In this document: piece by piece, positions 53,607-62,491 of the stretch
Layout of the letters: every line of letters begins with the position of its first letter
Numbering within the stretch: the first letter of the stretch is position 1
NCBI RefSeq assembly: GCF_008727775.1
Contig: NZ_CP044232.1
Span: 2,542,001 to 2,606,000 of the forward strand
Source: Microbacterium lushaniae
GTDB lineage: Bacteria > Actinomycetota > Actinomycetes > Actinomycetales > Microbacteriaceae
Direction of reading: 5' to 3'
DNA: 64,000 bases
Made by a program: the position numbers and the translations under genes
Notes under the pieces: generated by a model
The model's input: only the letters and a program-made list of their open reading frames with translations
Database searches by the model: none
Told to the model about the DNA's origin: nothing

Positions 53607-54527
53607 TCAGCCCTTTTCGGCGCCCGCCGTGAGGCCGCCCACCAGGAGACGCTCGGAGGCGAAGAAGAGGATCACGATCGGCAGGGTGAGGATGACCGAA
53701 CCGGCCATGAGCACGGTGGTGGGCACCTCGATGCTCCCCGACAGCTGGGACAGCCCGAGCGAGACCGTCCACGACTCCCGCCGTTCGACGAGGAACAGCA
53801 GCGCGAAAAGGAACTCGTTCCACGCGATCATGAAGATGAACAGCCCGTTGGAGACGATCGCCGGCATCGCCAGCGGGATGCTGATCTTCCGCATCGTCTG
53901 CAGCCGCGTGCAGCCGTCGATCGCCGCGGCCTCCTCGAGGGAGACGGGGATCGTGGCGAAGTAGTTGCGCAGCGTGTAGATCGATACGGCGACGACCTGC
54001 GAGACGTACACGATCAGCAGGCCGAGGAGAGACCCGCGGAGCCCGATCTGGGTGAACACCACGAACAGCGGCACGGCGAGCAGGATGCTGGGGAAGAAGT
54101 ACACCGCCAGGAACAGCGCCGACACCTGCCGGTGGCCGAAGAAGCGGAGGCGGCTGACGGCGTAGGAGCCGGGGATCGCCACCAGCAGCGACAGCACCAC
54201 CGTCCCCAGGGCGACCAGGAGCGAATTGCGCATGAACTCGATGAACCCCTGACCGCCGGCGGAGACCGGCGCCAGGATGTCGAGGTACGTGGAGAGGTCG
54301 AACTCGTCGAGCGAGATCCACAGGGCACCCGGTTCCTGCAGCAGCGAATCGAGGGTCCGGAAGCTCAGCAGCACCATGTAGTAGAAGGGGAAGACCGCCA
54401 CGATCAGCAGCAGCACGATGACGATCGGCCGGACGATCCGAAGGATCGCGTTCTCGATCCGGTCGCGGCCCACACCGCGACGCGCGTTGCCCGAGCGCGG
54501 TGCCGTCTCCAGTAGCGACGTGGTCAT
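53607..54527 (-). CDS. Sugar ABC transporter permease (MalG type)
   Basis: 306 residues with six membrane segments, beginning at about residue 32 (IVRPIVIVLLLIVAVFPFYYMVLLSF). The EAA loop is EEAAAIDGCTRLQTMRKISIPLAMPAI, ending with the conserved G and P for contact with the ATPase. An extended periplasmic N-loop (RTLDSLLQEPGALWISLDEFDLSTYLD) precedes it. It is the second permease of a carbohydrate importer, 4 bp overlapped with the MalF-type gene upstream. The cluster has no ATPase gene; as in many actinobacteria a shared MsiK-type ATPase encoded elsewhere must energise it. Confidence 0.92.
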   Translation of the reverse strand: MTTSLLETAPRSGNARRGVGRDRIENAILRIVRPIVIVLLLIVAVFPFYYMVLLSFRTLDSLLQEPGALWISLDEFDLSTYLDILAPVSAGGQGFIEFMRNSLLVALGTVVLSLLVAIPGSYAVSRLRFFGHRQVSALFLAVYFFPSILLAVPLFVVFTQIGLRGSLLGLLIVYVSQVVAVSIYTLRNYFATIPVSLEEAAAIDGCTRLQTMRKISIPLAMPAIVSNGLFIFMIAWNEFLFALLFLVERRESWTVSLGLSQLSGSIEVPTTVLMAGSVILTLPIVILFFASERLLVGGLTAGAEKG

Positions 54528-55543
54528 GCCTGCTCCTCCCGCCGGCCGAACAGCTTCAGGTACACCGTCACCAGTACCGCCAGGATGAGTGCGAGGATCA
54601 GCGCCTGGGCCGCGGCGGAGCCGATGTCACCGCGGGCGGTGAGGTAGTCGAACACCCGCACCGACACCACCTGCGTGCCGGCGCCGCCGCCGGTGAGGAG
54701 ATAGATGTCGTCGAAGTTGTTGAACGTCCAGATGAACCGCAGCACGGTCAGCACGGCGATGGTGGGGAGCAGCTGTGGCAGCAGGATGTGCCGGAACCGC
54801 TGCGTCGGGGTGGCGCCGTCGATGAGGGCTGCCTCATCCAGTACTCCCGGAACGGCCTGCAGGCGTGCGGTGAGGAAGAGGAAGGCGAAGGGGAACGACC
54901 GCCACGCCTCGAAGAAGATGACGGTGATCAGCGCGATCGGCAGGTCGATCTGGAGGCCGAAGAAGGGCACCGGCAGCGATCGCTGCGACAGGAACGCCAC
55001 CGGGTCGTCCCACCCCAGCACCGTGCGGCCGAACCAGTTCACCAGGCCGAACTGGGGGTTCAGCAGCGTCGACCACACGAATGTGGCGGCGACCACGGGC
55101 GCCACGTAGGGAAGCAGGAGTGCGGCACGGATGAGCCCCCGGCCGCGGAAGGGCTTGCGCAGGGCGAGGGCGGCGACGAGGCCGATGCCGATCGCCAGCA
55201 CCGTGCCGCCCACCGCGTACACCAGCGTCGTCCACAGCGCCCCCAGGAATCCGGGCGAGGTGAGGACGTTGACGAAGTTGTCGAGGGTGTACTGGCCGAA
55301 GAAGCCGGTACCGCGGATGTTGATGAGCCGCACGCGCTGGAAGGCGAGGGCGACGGCCCACAGGATGGGAAGGATGACCGCGACGCCGACGATGATGACC
55401 GTCGGTGAGATCAGCAGGAGCCCCGCCCGGTTCTCCTCGCGACTCCGACGCGTCCGGCCCGCTCGCACCGGCCCGCGCGATGCGGCCGGCCCCGAGGCGG
55501 GGGCCGGGCCGGTCAGACCCGTCCCGCCGGCGAGCTGCGTCAC
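54524..55543 (-). CDS. Sugar ABC transporter permease (MalF type)
   Basis: 339 residues from a GTG at 55543 that overlaps the stop of the binding-protein gene. The start is fixed by this overlap and by the disordered TQLAGGTGLTGPAPASGPAAS segment before the first helix. Six membrane segments follow (GLLLISPTVIIVGVAVILPILWAV onwards), and the EAA loop is LDEAALIDGATPTQRFRHILLPQLLPTI. It partners with the MalG-type permease to carry the unknown sugar across the membrane. The ATP-binding subunit is missing in the window. The organisation (binding protein, MalF, MalG) is standard for CUT1 importers. Confidence 0.92.
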   Translation of the reverse strand: MTQLAGGTGLTGPAPASGPAASRGPVRAGRTRRSREENRAGLLLISPTVIIVGVAVILPILWAVALAFQRVRLINIRGTGFFGQYTLDNFVNVLTSPGFLGALWTTLVYAVGGTVLAIGIGLVAALALRKPFRGRGLIRAALLLPYVAPVVAATFVWSTLLNPQFGLVNWFGRTVLGWDDPVAFLSQRSLPVPFFGLQIDLPIALITVIFFEAWRSFPFAFLFLTARLQAVPGVLDEAALIDGATPTQRFRHILLPQLLPTIAVLTVLRFIWTFNNFDDIYLLTGGGAGTQVVSVRVFDYLTARGDIGSAAAQALILALILAVLVTVYLKLFGRREEQA

Positions 55544-56934
55544 TGGAGTGACTCCGCGATGGACCGCACCGCCTCCGCGGCCTGCTCGGCGGCGGTAGCT
55601 GGGTCGGCGCCCTGCGAGACCTCGCTGACGGCCGTCGCGACGGGGAGCTCCCCCTGCAGCGCACCGAGGAGGTCGCCCTGGCCCTGCGTGATCCCCCACC
55701 GCGCCAGGTCTTCGGGGCCCGCGGCGACGGCCTCGAGCACGTCCGGCGTGTAGAAGTCGGACAGCGGAGCCTTGGTGTCCACGCCGGCGGGCAGGGTCGC
55801 CCATGCGTCCGAGAACACGGTGGGCTCCTCCGGGGTCCCGGTGCGCACCGGCACCTTGCCCTCCGGAGCGATGGCGATCCAGTCCTCGTAGCCGTCGCTC
55901 ATCATGTACTGGATGAACGACTGGGCATCCTCGGTGTTGGCTCCCGCCGTCACGGTCCACGATGTGATCTCGCCGAACTGCGCCGGTGTGTCGGAGTCGG
56001 GGCCGGCGATGGAGGTCACGACGCCCGTGTTGGCGGCGAGGAACGCCGGATCGGCCGCGCACTCCGGGCACGAGGGCTTGGCGTCCTCCCGCAGTCCCGC
56101 GAGCTCGTCCAGCACGAAGCTGGACCAGATGAACATGGCGGCGTCGCCGGCGAAGTAGGTGGCGCGGGTGGTGTCGACGTCCTGCGCGCCCGGAACGGAG
56201 TAGTCGCTGGTCAGCTCCCCGTAGAAGGCGAAGGCATCCACGCACGGTCCGGAATCCAGCTCGACCTCGCCGTCCTCTGAAACCAGCTCGCACCCGTTGC
56301 CGAGCCCGATCTGCTCGAACGTCTGCTCGGTGAAGGCATCACCGGGGGCGGTGGCTCCCACGAAGCCGGCCAGGTCGGGGGTGTCCAGGGTGCGCGCGGC
56401 CTCGAGGATGGCGTCGTACGAGTCCGGCGCATCCAGACCCGCGGCCTCGAACAGATCCGTGCGGTAGAACAGCATCTGCGTCCAGGACTCGCTCGGAACG
56501 GCCAGCAGGTCATCGCCGTCGGAGACGAGCTCCAGCGCACGCTCGGAGAAGGTGGCGGAGTCCAGTTCGTCGATGACGGCTCCGACCGCCTCGGGGTCGA
56601 CGAGCTCGTTCGAGGAGAGCGTGCGCACCTGCGGGAGGGAGATCCCGCCGATGACATCCGGCAGGTCGCCGGCGGCCGCGGCGGAGGTGATCAACTGGCT
56701 GAACTGGTCTTCGGCGACCGAGACGAGTTCGACCTCGACGCCGGTCTCGTCGGTGAAGGCGTCGACGATCGCCTGCGTGGCAGCCACCCGGTCTGGCAGA
56801 TCCTCCTGCAGCCAGAAGGTCAACCCGTCCCCGCCGCCTCCGCCGCCGTCATCGCCGGAACTGGTGCAGCCGGAGAGCACGAGTGCCGCCGCTCCCACCG
56901 TCGCCCAGGCCACTGCCGTCGCACGTCGAGCCAT
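55540..56934 (-). CDS. Sugar-binding lipoprotein of an ABC transporter
   Basis: 464 residues from the ATG at 56934 after GAGGAGGCGC. A lipoprotein signal peptide ends in LVLSGCTSSG (Cys lipid-modified), then a Gly/Asp-rich linker. The solute-binding fold of the CUT1 type is clear: GLTFWLQEDLPDRVAATQAIVDAF, LITSAAAAGDLPDVIGG, LLAVPSESWTQMLFYRTDLFEAAGL and a C-terminal EGKVPVRTGTPEEP. It captures an oligosaccharide or glycoside outside the cell and delivers it to the two permeases. It is the first gene of a seven-gene cluster and follows a consensus promoter at 56990-57018. Neighbouring GH36 and GH13_18 genes suggest an alpha-galactoside or glucosyl-glycoside as substrate. Confidence 0.92.
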   Translation of the reverse strand: MARRATAVAWATVGAAALVLSGCTSSGDDGGGGGGDGLTFWLQEDLPDRVAATQAIVDAFTDETGVEVELVSVAEDQFSQLITSAAAAGDLPDVIGGISLPQVRTLSSNELVDPEAVGAVIDELDSATFSERALELVSDGDDLLAVPSESWTQMLFYRTDLFEAAGLDAPDSYDAILEAARTLDTPDLAGFVGATAPGDAFTEQTFEQIGLGNGCELVSEDGEVELDSGPCVDAFAFYGELTSDYSVPGAQDVDTTRATYFAGDAAMFIWSSFVLDELAGLREDAKPSCPECAADPAFLAANTGVVTSIAGPDSDTPAQFGEITSWTVTAGANTEDAQSFIQYMMSDGYEDWIAIAPEGKVPVRTGTPEEPTVFSDAWATLPAGVDTKAPLSDFYTPDVLEAVAAGPEDLARWGITQGQGDLLGALQGELPVATAVSEVSQGADPATAAEQAAEAVRSIAESLQ

Positions 56935-56989
56935 GATGCGCCTCCTCGCGCCATCGGACGGGATGCCAGCGCTCCCGAGATATGCATAG

Positions 56990-57018
56990 AAGCTAGGCAT
57001 TATCCGATCAGCTGTCAA
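56990..57018 (-). promoter_or_regulatory. Promoter of the sugar-uptake operon
   Basis: On the minus strand TTGACA (complement 57013-57018), a 17-nt spacer and TAGCTT (complement 56990-56995), 56 bp before the binding-protein start. A palindrome TATGCATA (56981-56988) lies at the likely transcription start, and CATATG (57020-57025) sits just upstream of the -35; both are candidate ROK repressor sites. Confidence 0.8.
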
Positions 57019-57052
57019 GCATATGATCGAGACGGCGAACGAGGGGATCACC

Positions 57053-58201
57053 ATGTCGGGACCGGGCGAAGTCCTGGAGCTCATCCGTACGGGCCGCGCG
57101 ATCACGCGGGGCGACGTGCTGGAGATCACGGGCCTGTCCCGGATGACCGTGTCCACTCGCATCGACGCGCTGCTGGAGGCGGGCCTCATCGTCGAGAACG
57201 GGACCGAGCGCCCCGCCTCCGGCCGCCCCTCGCGCCTGCTGGAGTTCAACTCCGCGCGGGCCACTGTGCTCACCGCCGCGGTGGACACGACGCACACCAT
57301 GGTCGCTCTGACCGATCTGGCCGGGCGCCTCATCGCCGAGGAGCGCATCGAGGTCGCCATCGCCGACGGCCCCGACCGCACGCTCGACGAGATCGCCGCC
57401 ACGGCCCGGCGGGTCCTCGCCGGCGCCCGGACGCCACTGGAACGCGTCGCCGCGATCGGGATCAGCATCCCCGGACCCGTCGACCCCGACACCGGGCGCC
57501 CCAGTCAGCCGCCCATCATGCCCGGCTGGGACGCGTACCCGATCCCCGACCACCTGCGCGATGCGCTGGGCGTACCGGTGCTCGTGGCCAACGACGCCGA
57601 CGCCGCCGCACTCGGCGAGCAGCGCGCCGCGCACGCCGACTCGCGCGCGCTGTGCTTCATCAAGGTCTCCTCCGGTATCGGCGCCGGAATCGTCATCGGC
57701 GGGCAGGTCTACCAGGGCACCGATGGGGGCGCCGGAGACATCGGTCACGTCAAGCTCGCCGGCCACGACGACGAGGTGTGCCAGTGCGGCGCGCACGGCT
57801 GCCTCGCCGCCGTCGCCTCCGGACGGGCCGTGGCACGGGCCCTCTCCGCTCTCGGCAAGAACGCCGAGTCGGGCTCCGACGTCGGGGCCTACCTCGCCGC
57901 GGGAGACCCGGATGCGGCGGCCCTCACCAGGGCGGCCGGCCGCGTGATCGGCGGAGTCGTGGCCACGGTGGTCTCGCTGCTGAACCCGGGAGAGGTCGTG
58001 CTGGGCGGGATGCTGGCATCCGCCCCTCTCCTGGCGGGTGTCCGCGAGACGCTGTACCCGCGCTCACTTCCGCGCGCGACGCGCCACCTCACGGTGAGCC
58101 AGTCCACGCTCGGTGAGCATGCCGGGATCGTCGGATTGGCCACCCTCGTGGTGGAGCGGGAGTACTCCGCCGCCGCGGTCAACGCGGCGCTGAGCAGCTG
58201 A
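57053..58201 (+). CDS. ROK-family transcriptional repressor
   Basis: 382 residues from the ATG at 57053 preceded by GAGGGG; another ATG at 57023 has no ribosome site and lies in the operator. The winged helix is at residues 5-55 (AITRGDVLEITGLSRMTVSTRIDALLEAGL). The ROK kinase-like domain has DTTHTMVALTDLAGRL, a phosphate loop SSGIGAGIVIGGQVYQG and the Zn-site VCQCGAHGCLAAVASG (CxCGxxGC plus upstream GHVKL), with Ala at the place of the usual Glu after GCL. Such repressors release DNA when they bind a sugar such as galactose, xylose or glucose. The gene is divergent from the ABC operon by 118 bp and should control it. Confidence 0.9.
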   Translation: MSGPGEVLELIRTGRAITRGDVLEITGLSRMTVSTRIDALLEAGLIVENGTERPASGRPSRLLEFNSARATVLTAAVDTTHTMVALTDLAGRLIAEERIEVAIADGPDRTLDEIAATARRVLAGARTPLERVAAIGISIPGPVDPDTGRPSQPPIMPGWDAYPIPDHLRDALGVPVLVANDADAAALGEQRAAHADSRALCFIKVSSGIGAGIVIGGQVYQGTDGGAGDIGHVKLAGHDDEVCQCGAHGCLAAVASGRAVARALSALGKNAESGSDVGAYLAAGDPDAAALTRAAGRVIGGVVATVVSLLNPGEVVLGGMLASAPLLAGVRETLYPRSLPRATRHLTVSQSTLGEHAGIVGLATLVVEREYSAAAVNAALSS

Positions 58202-58264
58202 CTCGACCGCACGCCCGGTGAGGGACCGATCCACTGGTGTCCGCGCCATCCCCCGCTTCGCGCC

Positions 58265-59179
58265 CTACCCTTCCGCCCCCTCCCGCTCGAACCAATCCAG
58301 GGCCAGCGCGATGACGGCATCCGGCGCGTCGTCGGTGACGAAGTGCGCGGCACCGTCGATGAACGCCAGTTGGAACCGGTCGGCATGCCGTGCGTGGTCG
58401 CGGCACATGCGGCGCACCATCGGCTCGGCGAACGGGTGATCGTGGCGCCCGAAGGCGACGAGCGTCGGGGGCTGCAGCCTTCTCTTCTTGTAGTGCGTCC
58501 CGACCAGGCGAGGGATCTCCGGGGTGATCATGCCGAACATCACCGCGCGCGTGGCGCGGCCGATCTCCGGACGCTGCTCGACGCGAAGGTACCCGTCGAG
58601 AGTCGTCTCGCTCATCGGGCGGGTGATGTACGGCGGCGCGAACAGCCACCGCAGCGACCGCGTGGGGCTGCGCAGGATCAGCGGCGGATAGTGCGAGAAC
58701 GCGGGCATCATCTTCGGCGTGAACCGGAGGAACCCCGGCGGAACCGACAGTTGCACGAGGCTCCGGACGCGCTCGGGGTACGAGTACGCGAGGTGCATCC
58801 CGGTGATCGCGCCGAGGTCGTGGGTCATGAGGTGCGCCCGATCGACTCCGAGTACATCGAGCAGGGCGGTGAGGTCATGCATCCGCGCCTCGTGCCGGAT
58901 GCGCGGATCCTCGGCCGATGTCCACCCGGCTCCGCGCAGGTCGGGACAGATGACCCGGTAGCCGCGTTGCGCGAGCGCCGGCGCGATCTCCCGCCACTGC
59001 CACCAGTGCTGAGGGAATCCGTGCAGCAGGAGGACGGGCGGCCCCTTCCCGATGCTGGCGACGTGGCTGCGCAGCCCCGGCGTCTCGATGACGGCGTGCT
59101 CGAACCCCCGCGCCTCCGGCAGGGGCGGAGTCCAGTACGCGGTCTCGGCGAACTGTTCACCGACGCGCGATGCATCCAT
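58265..59179 (-). CDS. Alpha/beta hydrolase, epoxide hydrolase-like
   Basis: 304 residues from the ATG at 59179. It shows VLLLHGFPQHWWQWREI, VICPDLRGAGWTSAED, the nucleophile elbow LMTHDLGAITGMHLA with Asp (T-H-D-L-G rather than G-H-D-W-G) and a late DGAAHFVTDD with His. HGFPQHW-W plus an Asp nucleophile indicates the epoxide hydrolase branch; the replaced Trp may alter specificity. The cap region has a Tyr-rich stretch (FAPPYITRPMSETTLDGYL). It is divergent from a TetR-type regulator with twin operators between them, so its expression is repressed until the unknown substrate or a related ligand appears. Confidence 0.86.
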   Translation of the reverse strand: MDASRVGEQFAETAYWTPPLPEARGFEHAVIETPGLRSHVASIGKGPPVLLLHGFPQHWWQWREIAPALAQRGYRVICPDLRGAGWTSAEDPRIRHEARMHDLTALLDVLGVDRAHLMTHDLGAITGMHLAYSYPERVRSLVQLSVPPGFLRFTPKMMPAFSHYPPLILRSPTRSLRWLFAPPYITRPMSETTLDGYLRVEQRPEIGRATRAVMFGMITPEIPRLVGTHYKKRRLQPPTLVAFGRHDHPFAEPMVRRMCRDHARHADRFQLAFIDGAAHFVTDDAPDAVIALALDWFEREGAEG

Positions 59180-59240
59180 GACACGACTCCTCTCGCGACG
59201 GTCCCTCCCCGATCGGCGGAACCCGACGTGCGCTGCACAC

Positions 59241-59278
59241 TACTACATCTCTAGTAATCTGTCACTACAGAAATAGTT
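59241..59278. promoter_or_regulatory. Twin operator of the TetR regulator
   Basis: Two copies of ACTA-N6-TAGT centred at 59248.5 and 59270.5: TACTA-CATCTC-TAGTA (59241-59256) and CACTA-CAGAAA-TAGTT (59263-59278). They are 22 bp apart, two helical turns, so two dimers would bind the same DNA face. They cover the promoters of both divergent genes. Confidence 0.75.
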
Positions 59279-59291
59279 GTACGCTCGGAGG

Positions 59292-59828
59292 GTGAGCAGC
59301 ACCCGACGTCGAGCCCTGCACGCCGCCGTGGAGCTGGTCGGAGGCGAGGGCATCCGCGCCCTCACCCACGGACGGGTGGATGCCGCGGCGGGGCTGCCGC
59401 CCGGCTCGACGTCGAACCACTTCCGCACACGGGCGGCGCTCTTAGCCGGCGTGATCGAGTGGATCGCCACGGAGGAGCGCAGCGACGCCGGCCTTCCGAG
59501 CATCAGTACACGCGACGACCTCGTCCGCGGACTGGCCCGCATGATCGAGGTGCAGTCCGGCCCGCAGGCGTTGCGCACGCGGGCCCGCTACGCCCTGTTC
59601 ATCGAGGCGGACGTCGAGACCTCCCGTCCGCTCCTCGACCAGCGGGCCACTTTCGAGGCGTGGATCCGCGGGATCCTGCGGCAGCTGGGCGGCCCGCCGG
59701 CCGAGCAGCAGACACGGTTCGTCATGGCCATGGCGGAGGGGTTGCTGCTGCACCGCATGACGGTCGACCCCGAGGCCCCGGTGGAGGCGGTCATCGCACG
59801 CGCCGTGGACGCCGCACTCGCCCCGTAG
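59292..59828 (+). CDS. TetR-family transcriptional regulator
   Basis: 178 residues from a GTG at 59292, or 183 from TTG at 59277 inside the operator. The DNA-binding domain is SSTRRRALHAAVELVGGEGIRALTHGRVDAAAGLPPGSTSNHFRTRAALLAGVI, with the recognition helix near SNHFRT. The remaining helices would bind a ligand and form a dimer (RYALFIEADVETSRPLLDQR, FVMAMAEGLLLHRMTVDPEAP). It is divergent from the alpha/beta hydrolase gene and probably represses it and itself through the pair of ACTA-N6-TAGT sites. Short TetR proteins of this sort respond to small lipophilic compounds. Confidence 0.92.
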   Translation: MSSTRRRALHAAVELVGGEGIRALTHGRVDAAAGLPPGSTSNHFRTRAALLAGVIEWIATEERSDAGLPSISTRDDLVRGLARMIEVQSGPQALRTRARYALFIEADVETSRPLLDQRATFEAWIRGILRQLGGPPAEQQTRFVMAMAEGLLLHRMTVDPEAPVEAVIARAVDAALAP

Positions 59829-59909
59829 ACCCCTCAGCGCCGATACCGTATGGCGGCCGCTCCGACGCACGTCCAGACAGCGCAGCGATTCCGTGACCAT
59901 AATGAGGGC

Positions 59910-60602
59910 ATGACCGCACCGCGCATCCTCGTCGTGGACGACGAACCGAACATCCGCGATCTGCTCGTCACGAGCCTCCGATTCGCCGGATTCCAGGTCC
60001 GCGCCGTCTCCAACGGCGCGCAGACCATCTCCGCCGTCCTCGAGGAGGAGCCCGACCTCATCGTGCTGGATGTGATGCTGCCGGACATGAACGGGTTCAG
60101 CGTCACCAAGCGCCTGCGCGGCGCCGGGTACACGGCGCCGATCCTCTTCCTCACGGCCAAGGACGAGACCGAGGACAAGATCACCGGCCTCAACGCCGGC
60201 GGCGACGACTACGTCACCAAGCCGTTCAGCCTCGACGAGATCGTCGCACGCATCCAGGCGATCCTGCGCCGCACGATGCAGACCGACGAGGAGTCGGTGA
60301 TCCGCGCCGGTGAGCTCACGATGGATCAGGACACCCACGACGTCACCGTCGGGGACGTCTCGATCGACCTCAGCCCGACGGAGTTCAAGCTGCTGCGCTA
60401 CCTCATGCTCAACCCGAACCGGGTGCTGTCCAAGGCGCAGATCCTCGACCACGTGTGGGAGTACGACTTCAACGGCGACGCCGGCATCGTGGAGAGCTAC
60501 ATCTCCTATCTGCGCCGCAAGATCGATCCGCATTCCTCCGAGCCCCTCATCCAGACCAAGCGCGGCTTCGGCTACATGCTCAAGGCCGGCAAGACCGCCT
60601 GA
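59910..60602 (+). CDS. OmpR-type response regulator
   Basis: 230 residues. The receiver has Asp-Asp-Glu in ILVVDDEPN, the phosphoacceptor Asp in LIVLDVMLPDMNG and Lys in YVTKPFSLDE. The winged-helix output (about 130-225) has SPTEFKLLRYLMLNPNRVLSKAQIL, VESYISYLRRKID and a wing QTKRGFGYML. The pattern is that of PrrA/TcrA-like regulators of actinobacteria. ATG 59910 follows GAGGG and a CATAAT box seven bases further upstream, so both leadered and leaderless initiation are plausible. The cognate kinase gene follows immediately but is broken (60599-62379). If so, the regulator may depend on other phosphate donors. Confidence 0.95.
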   Translation: MTAPRILVVDDEPNIRDLLVTSLRFAGFQVRAVSNGAQTISAVLEEEPDLIVLDVMLPDMNGFSVTKRLRGAGYTAPILFLTAKDETEDKITGLNAGGDDYVTKPFSLDEIVARIQAILRRTMQTDEESVIRAGELTMDQDTHDVTVGDVSIDLSPTEFKLLRYLMLNPNRVLSKAQILDHVWEYDFNGDAGIVESYISYLRRKIDPHSSEPLIQTKRGFGYMLKAGKTA

Positions 60603-62379
60603 GCGACCCGACGGAAGAAGACCTCCTGTCCCACCACAACGACGCCGTCACCGGATGGTGGCGCGGGCTCAGCCTGCGCGCCAAGGTGACCGGCGTGACC
60701 GTGGGCCTGCTCGCCATCGGCCTGGTCGCCGCCGGATTCGGCACCATGGCGTTCCTGCGCACCACGCTGACAGCCTCGGTGGACGACTCACTGCGGCAGC
60801 TGGCGTCGTCGGATGCCGCGCTCTCGGTGCTCGACGTTCAGAACACCGGCGGCACGCTGCGCTTCAGCGAGGACGAGGAGGCGGCCCCGACCGACATCTT
60901 CGTGGCCATCTACGACCCGACCGGCCAGTTCCTCATCGCGGCGGGCGGCGACGGTACGACCGCCCCGCCGGAGTTCCCTTCGACCTACACGCTGCAGGAC
61001 ACTCAGCTGCGCGGCCTCACGCCCTTCGAGCTGCAGAGCAGCGGCACCGGGCCGCCGTTCCATGCCGCCGTCGACGTGCTGGCCGTCGACGGCGTCAGCG
61101 CGCTGTACACGCAGATGGTCGCCGTGTCGCTCGGCCCCACCGAGCGGGTCGTGGCCGCCTACGTCGGCATCTACAGCATCCTGGCCCTCCTCATCCTCAT
61201 CGCCAGCGCTCTGCTCACGCGCTGGCTCGTGACGTTGACCTTCCGTGGCCTCGGTCAGGTCGAGGCCACCGCGATGGCGATCGCGGGAGGAGACTTCAGC
61301 CAGCGGATGTCGGATGTGGTCCCCGGCACCGAGGTCGGGCGGCTCAAGACCGCCATCAACACGATGCTCGATCGGGTGGATGCCGCCATCCGCCAGCGCG
61401 ACGCGACCGTCGGGCAGATGCGGCGGTTCATCGGCGACGCCAGCCATGAGCTGCGCACGCCGCTGGTGACCGTCCGGGGCTACGCCGAGCTGTACCGCAT
61501 GGGCGCCATCCGCGGCGACGAGGAGGTCGCGCAGTCGATGGAGCGCATCGAGAAGGAGGCGATCCGCATGGGGGTGCTCGTGGAGGACCTCCTGGCGCTG
61601 GCGCGGCTCGACGAGCAGCGGGGCGTGGTGATCCAGCCGGTGGATCTGCGCCCGATCGCCCGCGACGCCGCCCTCGACCTGCGGGCGGCGTCGCCGCAGC
61701 GCGAAGTGACCGTCGAGGACACGTCGGCGTACGGAGGGCCGCGCGTGACCATGTCGATCACCGTCGACCCGCCCGTCGAACCGCTCGAGGAGGGCGGCTC
61801 CGGCGGGACGGACGAGCCGCGTCGCCGCACGACCTCCGCCACCTCCGCCATCGCCCTGGCCGGAGCGACGCTCTCCCGCCTGCGACGACGCCCCCGCGCC
61901 GGCGAGGCCGATGACACCGCCGAGGCGCCCACTGCCCCGGCGACCGCGGCAGTGCGCACGGCGCCGCTCGAGCCCATCGTGCTGGGGGACGAGAACCGCA
62001 TCCGGCAGGTCGTGGCCAATCTGCTGGGCAACGCGCGCCGCTTCACCGGGAGGACTCCCCCATCGGCCTGCGCGTCGGAGTCTCCGCCGACGACGAGACC
62101 GGATGGATCGAGGTCATCGATCACGGCGAGGGCATCCCGGAGCAGATCCGCGATCAGATCTTCCAGCGGTTCTGGCGCGCCGACACCTCACGGGCGCGGG
62201 AGACCGGCGGCTCGGGGCTGGGCCTGTCGATCGTCGCATCGATCGTCCAGGCCCTGCACGGCACCGTGTCGGTGCGCGACACACCCGGCGGCGGGGCCAC
62301 CTTCCGCGTCGCGCTGCCCCTCGCGCCGCCCTCCGCCGACGAGGTCGCCGACACCCGCCCGCTGCCCCGCCAGCGCTGA
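60599..62379 (+). pseudogene. Sensor histidine kinase with frameshift and lost start
   Basis: The kinase partner of the preceding regulator. Visible parts are a transmembrane helix (VTVGLLAIGLVAAGFGTMAFL), an extracellular sensor region, a second helix (YVGIYSILALLILIASALL), HAMP, the His box FIGDASHELRTPLVTVRGY, a long disordered insert between the His box and the ATPase domain, and an ATPase domain beginning ENRIRQVVANLLGNARRFT. At 62048-62050 (ACCGGGAGG) the frame is lost. The remaining domain (DSPIGLRVGVSADDETG, ETGGSGLGLSIVASIVQ) continues in another frame to TGA 62377-62379, as expected if one G was lost from a GGGG run. The expected ATGA overlap with the regulator stop is CTGA, so no normal start exists. 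Either two sequence errors or a decayed gene. Confidence 0.8.
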
Positions 62380-62491
62380 GTCTCCTCCACAGGGCGCCCT
62401 TTCGTCGGCGTGTGCACCACGACGGCGCACCGTCCTCGCCCGCGCACGGCATCGCCCTAGTGTGGCGGCACGTAATCGAAAGGAGCCTCCC

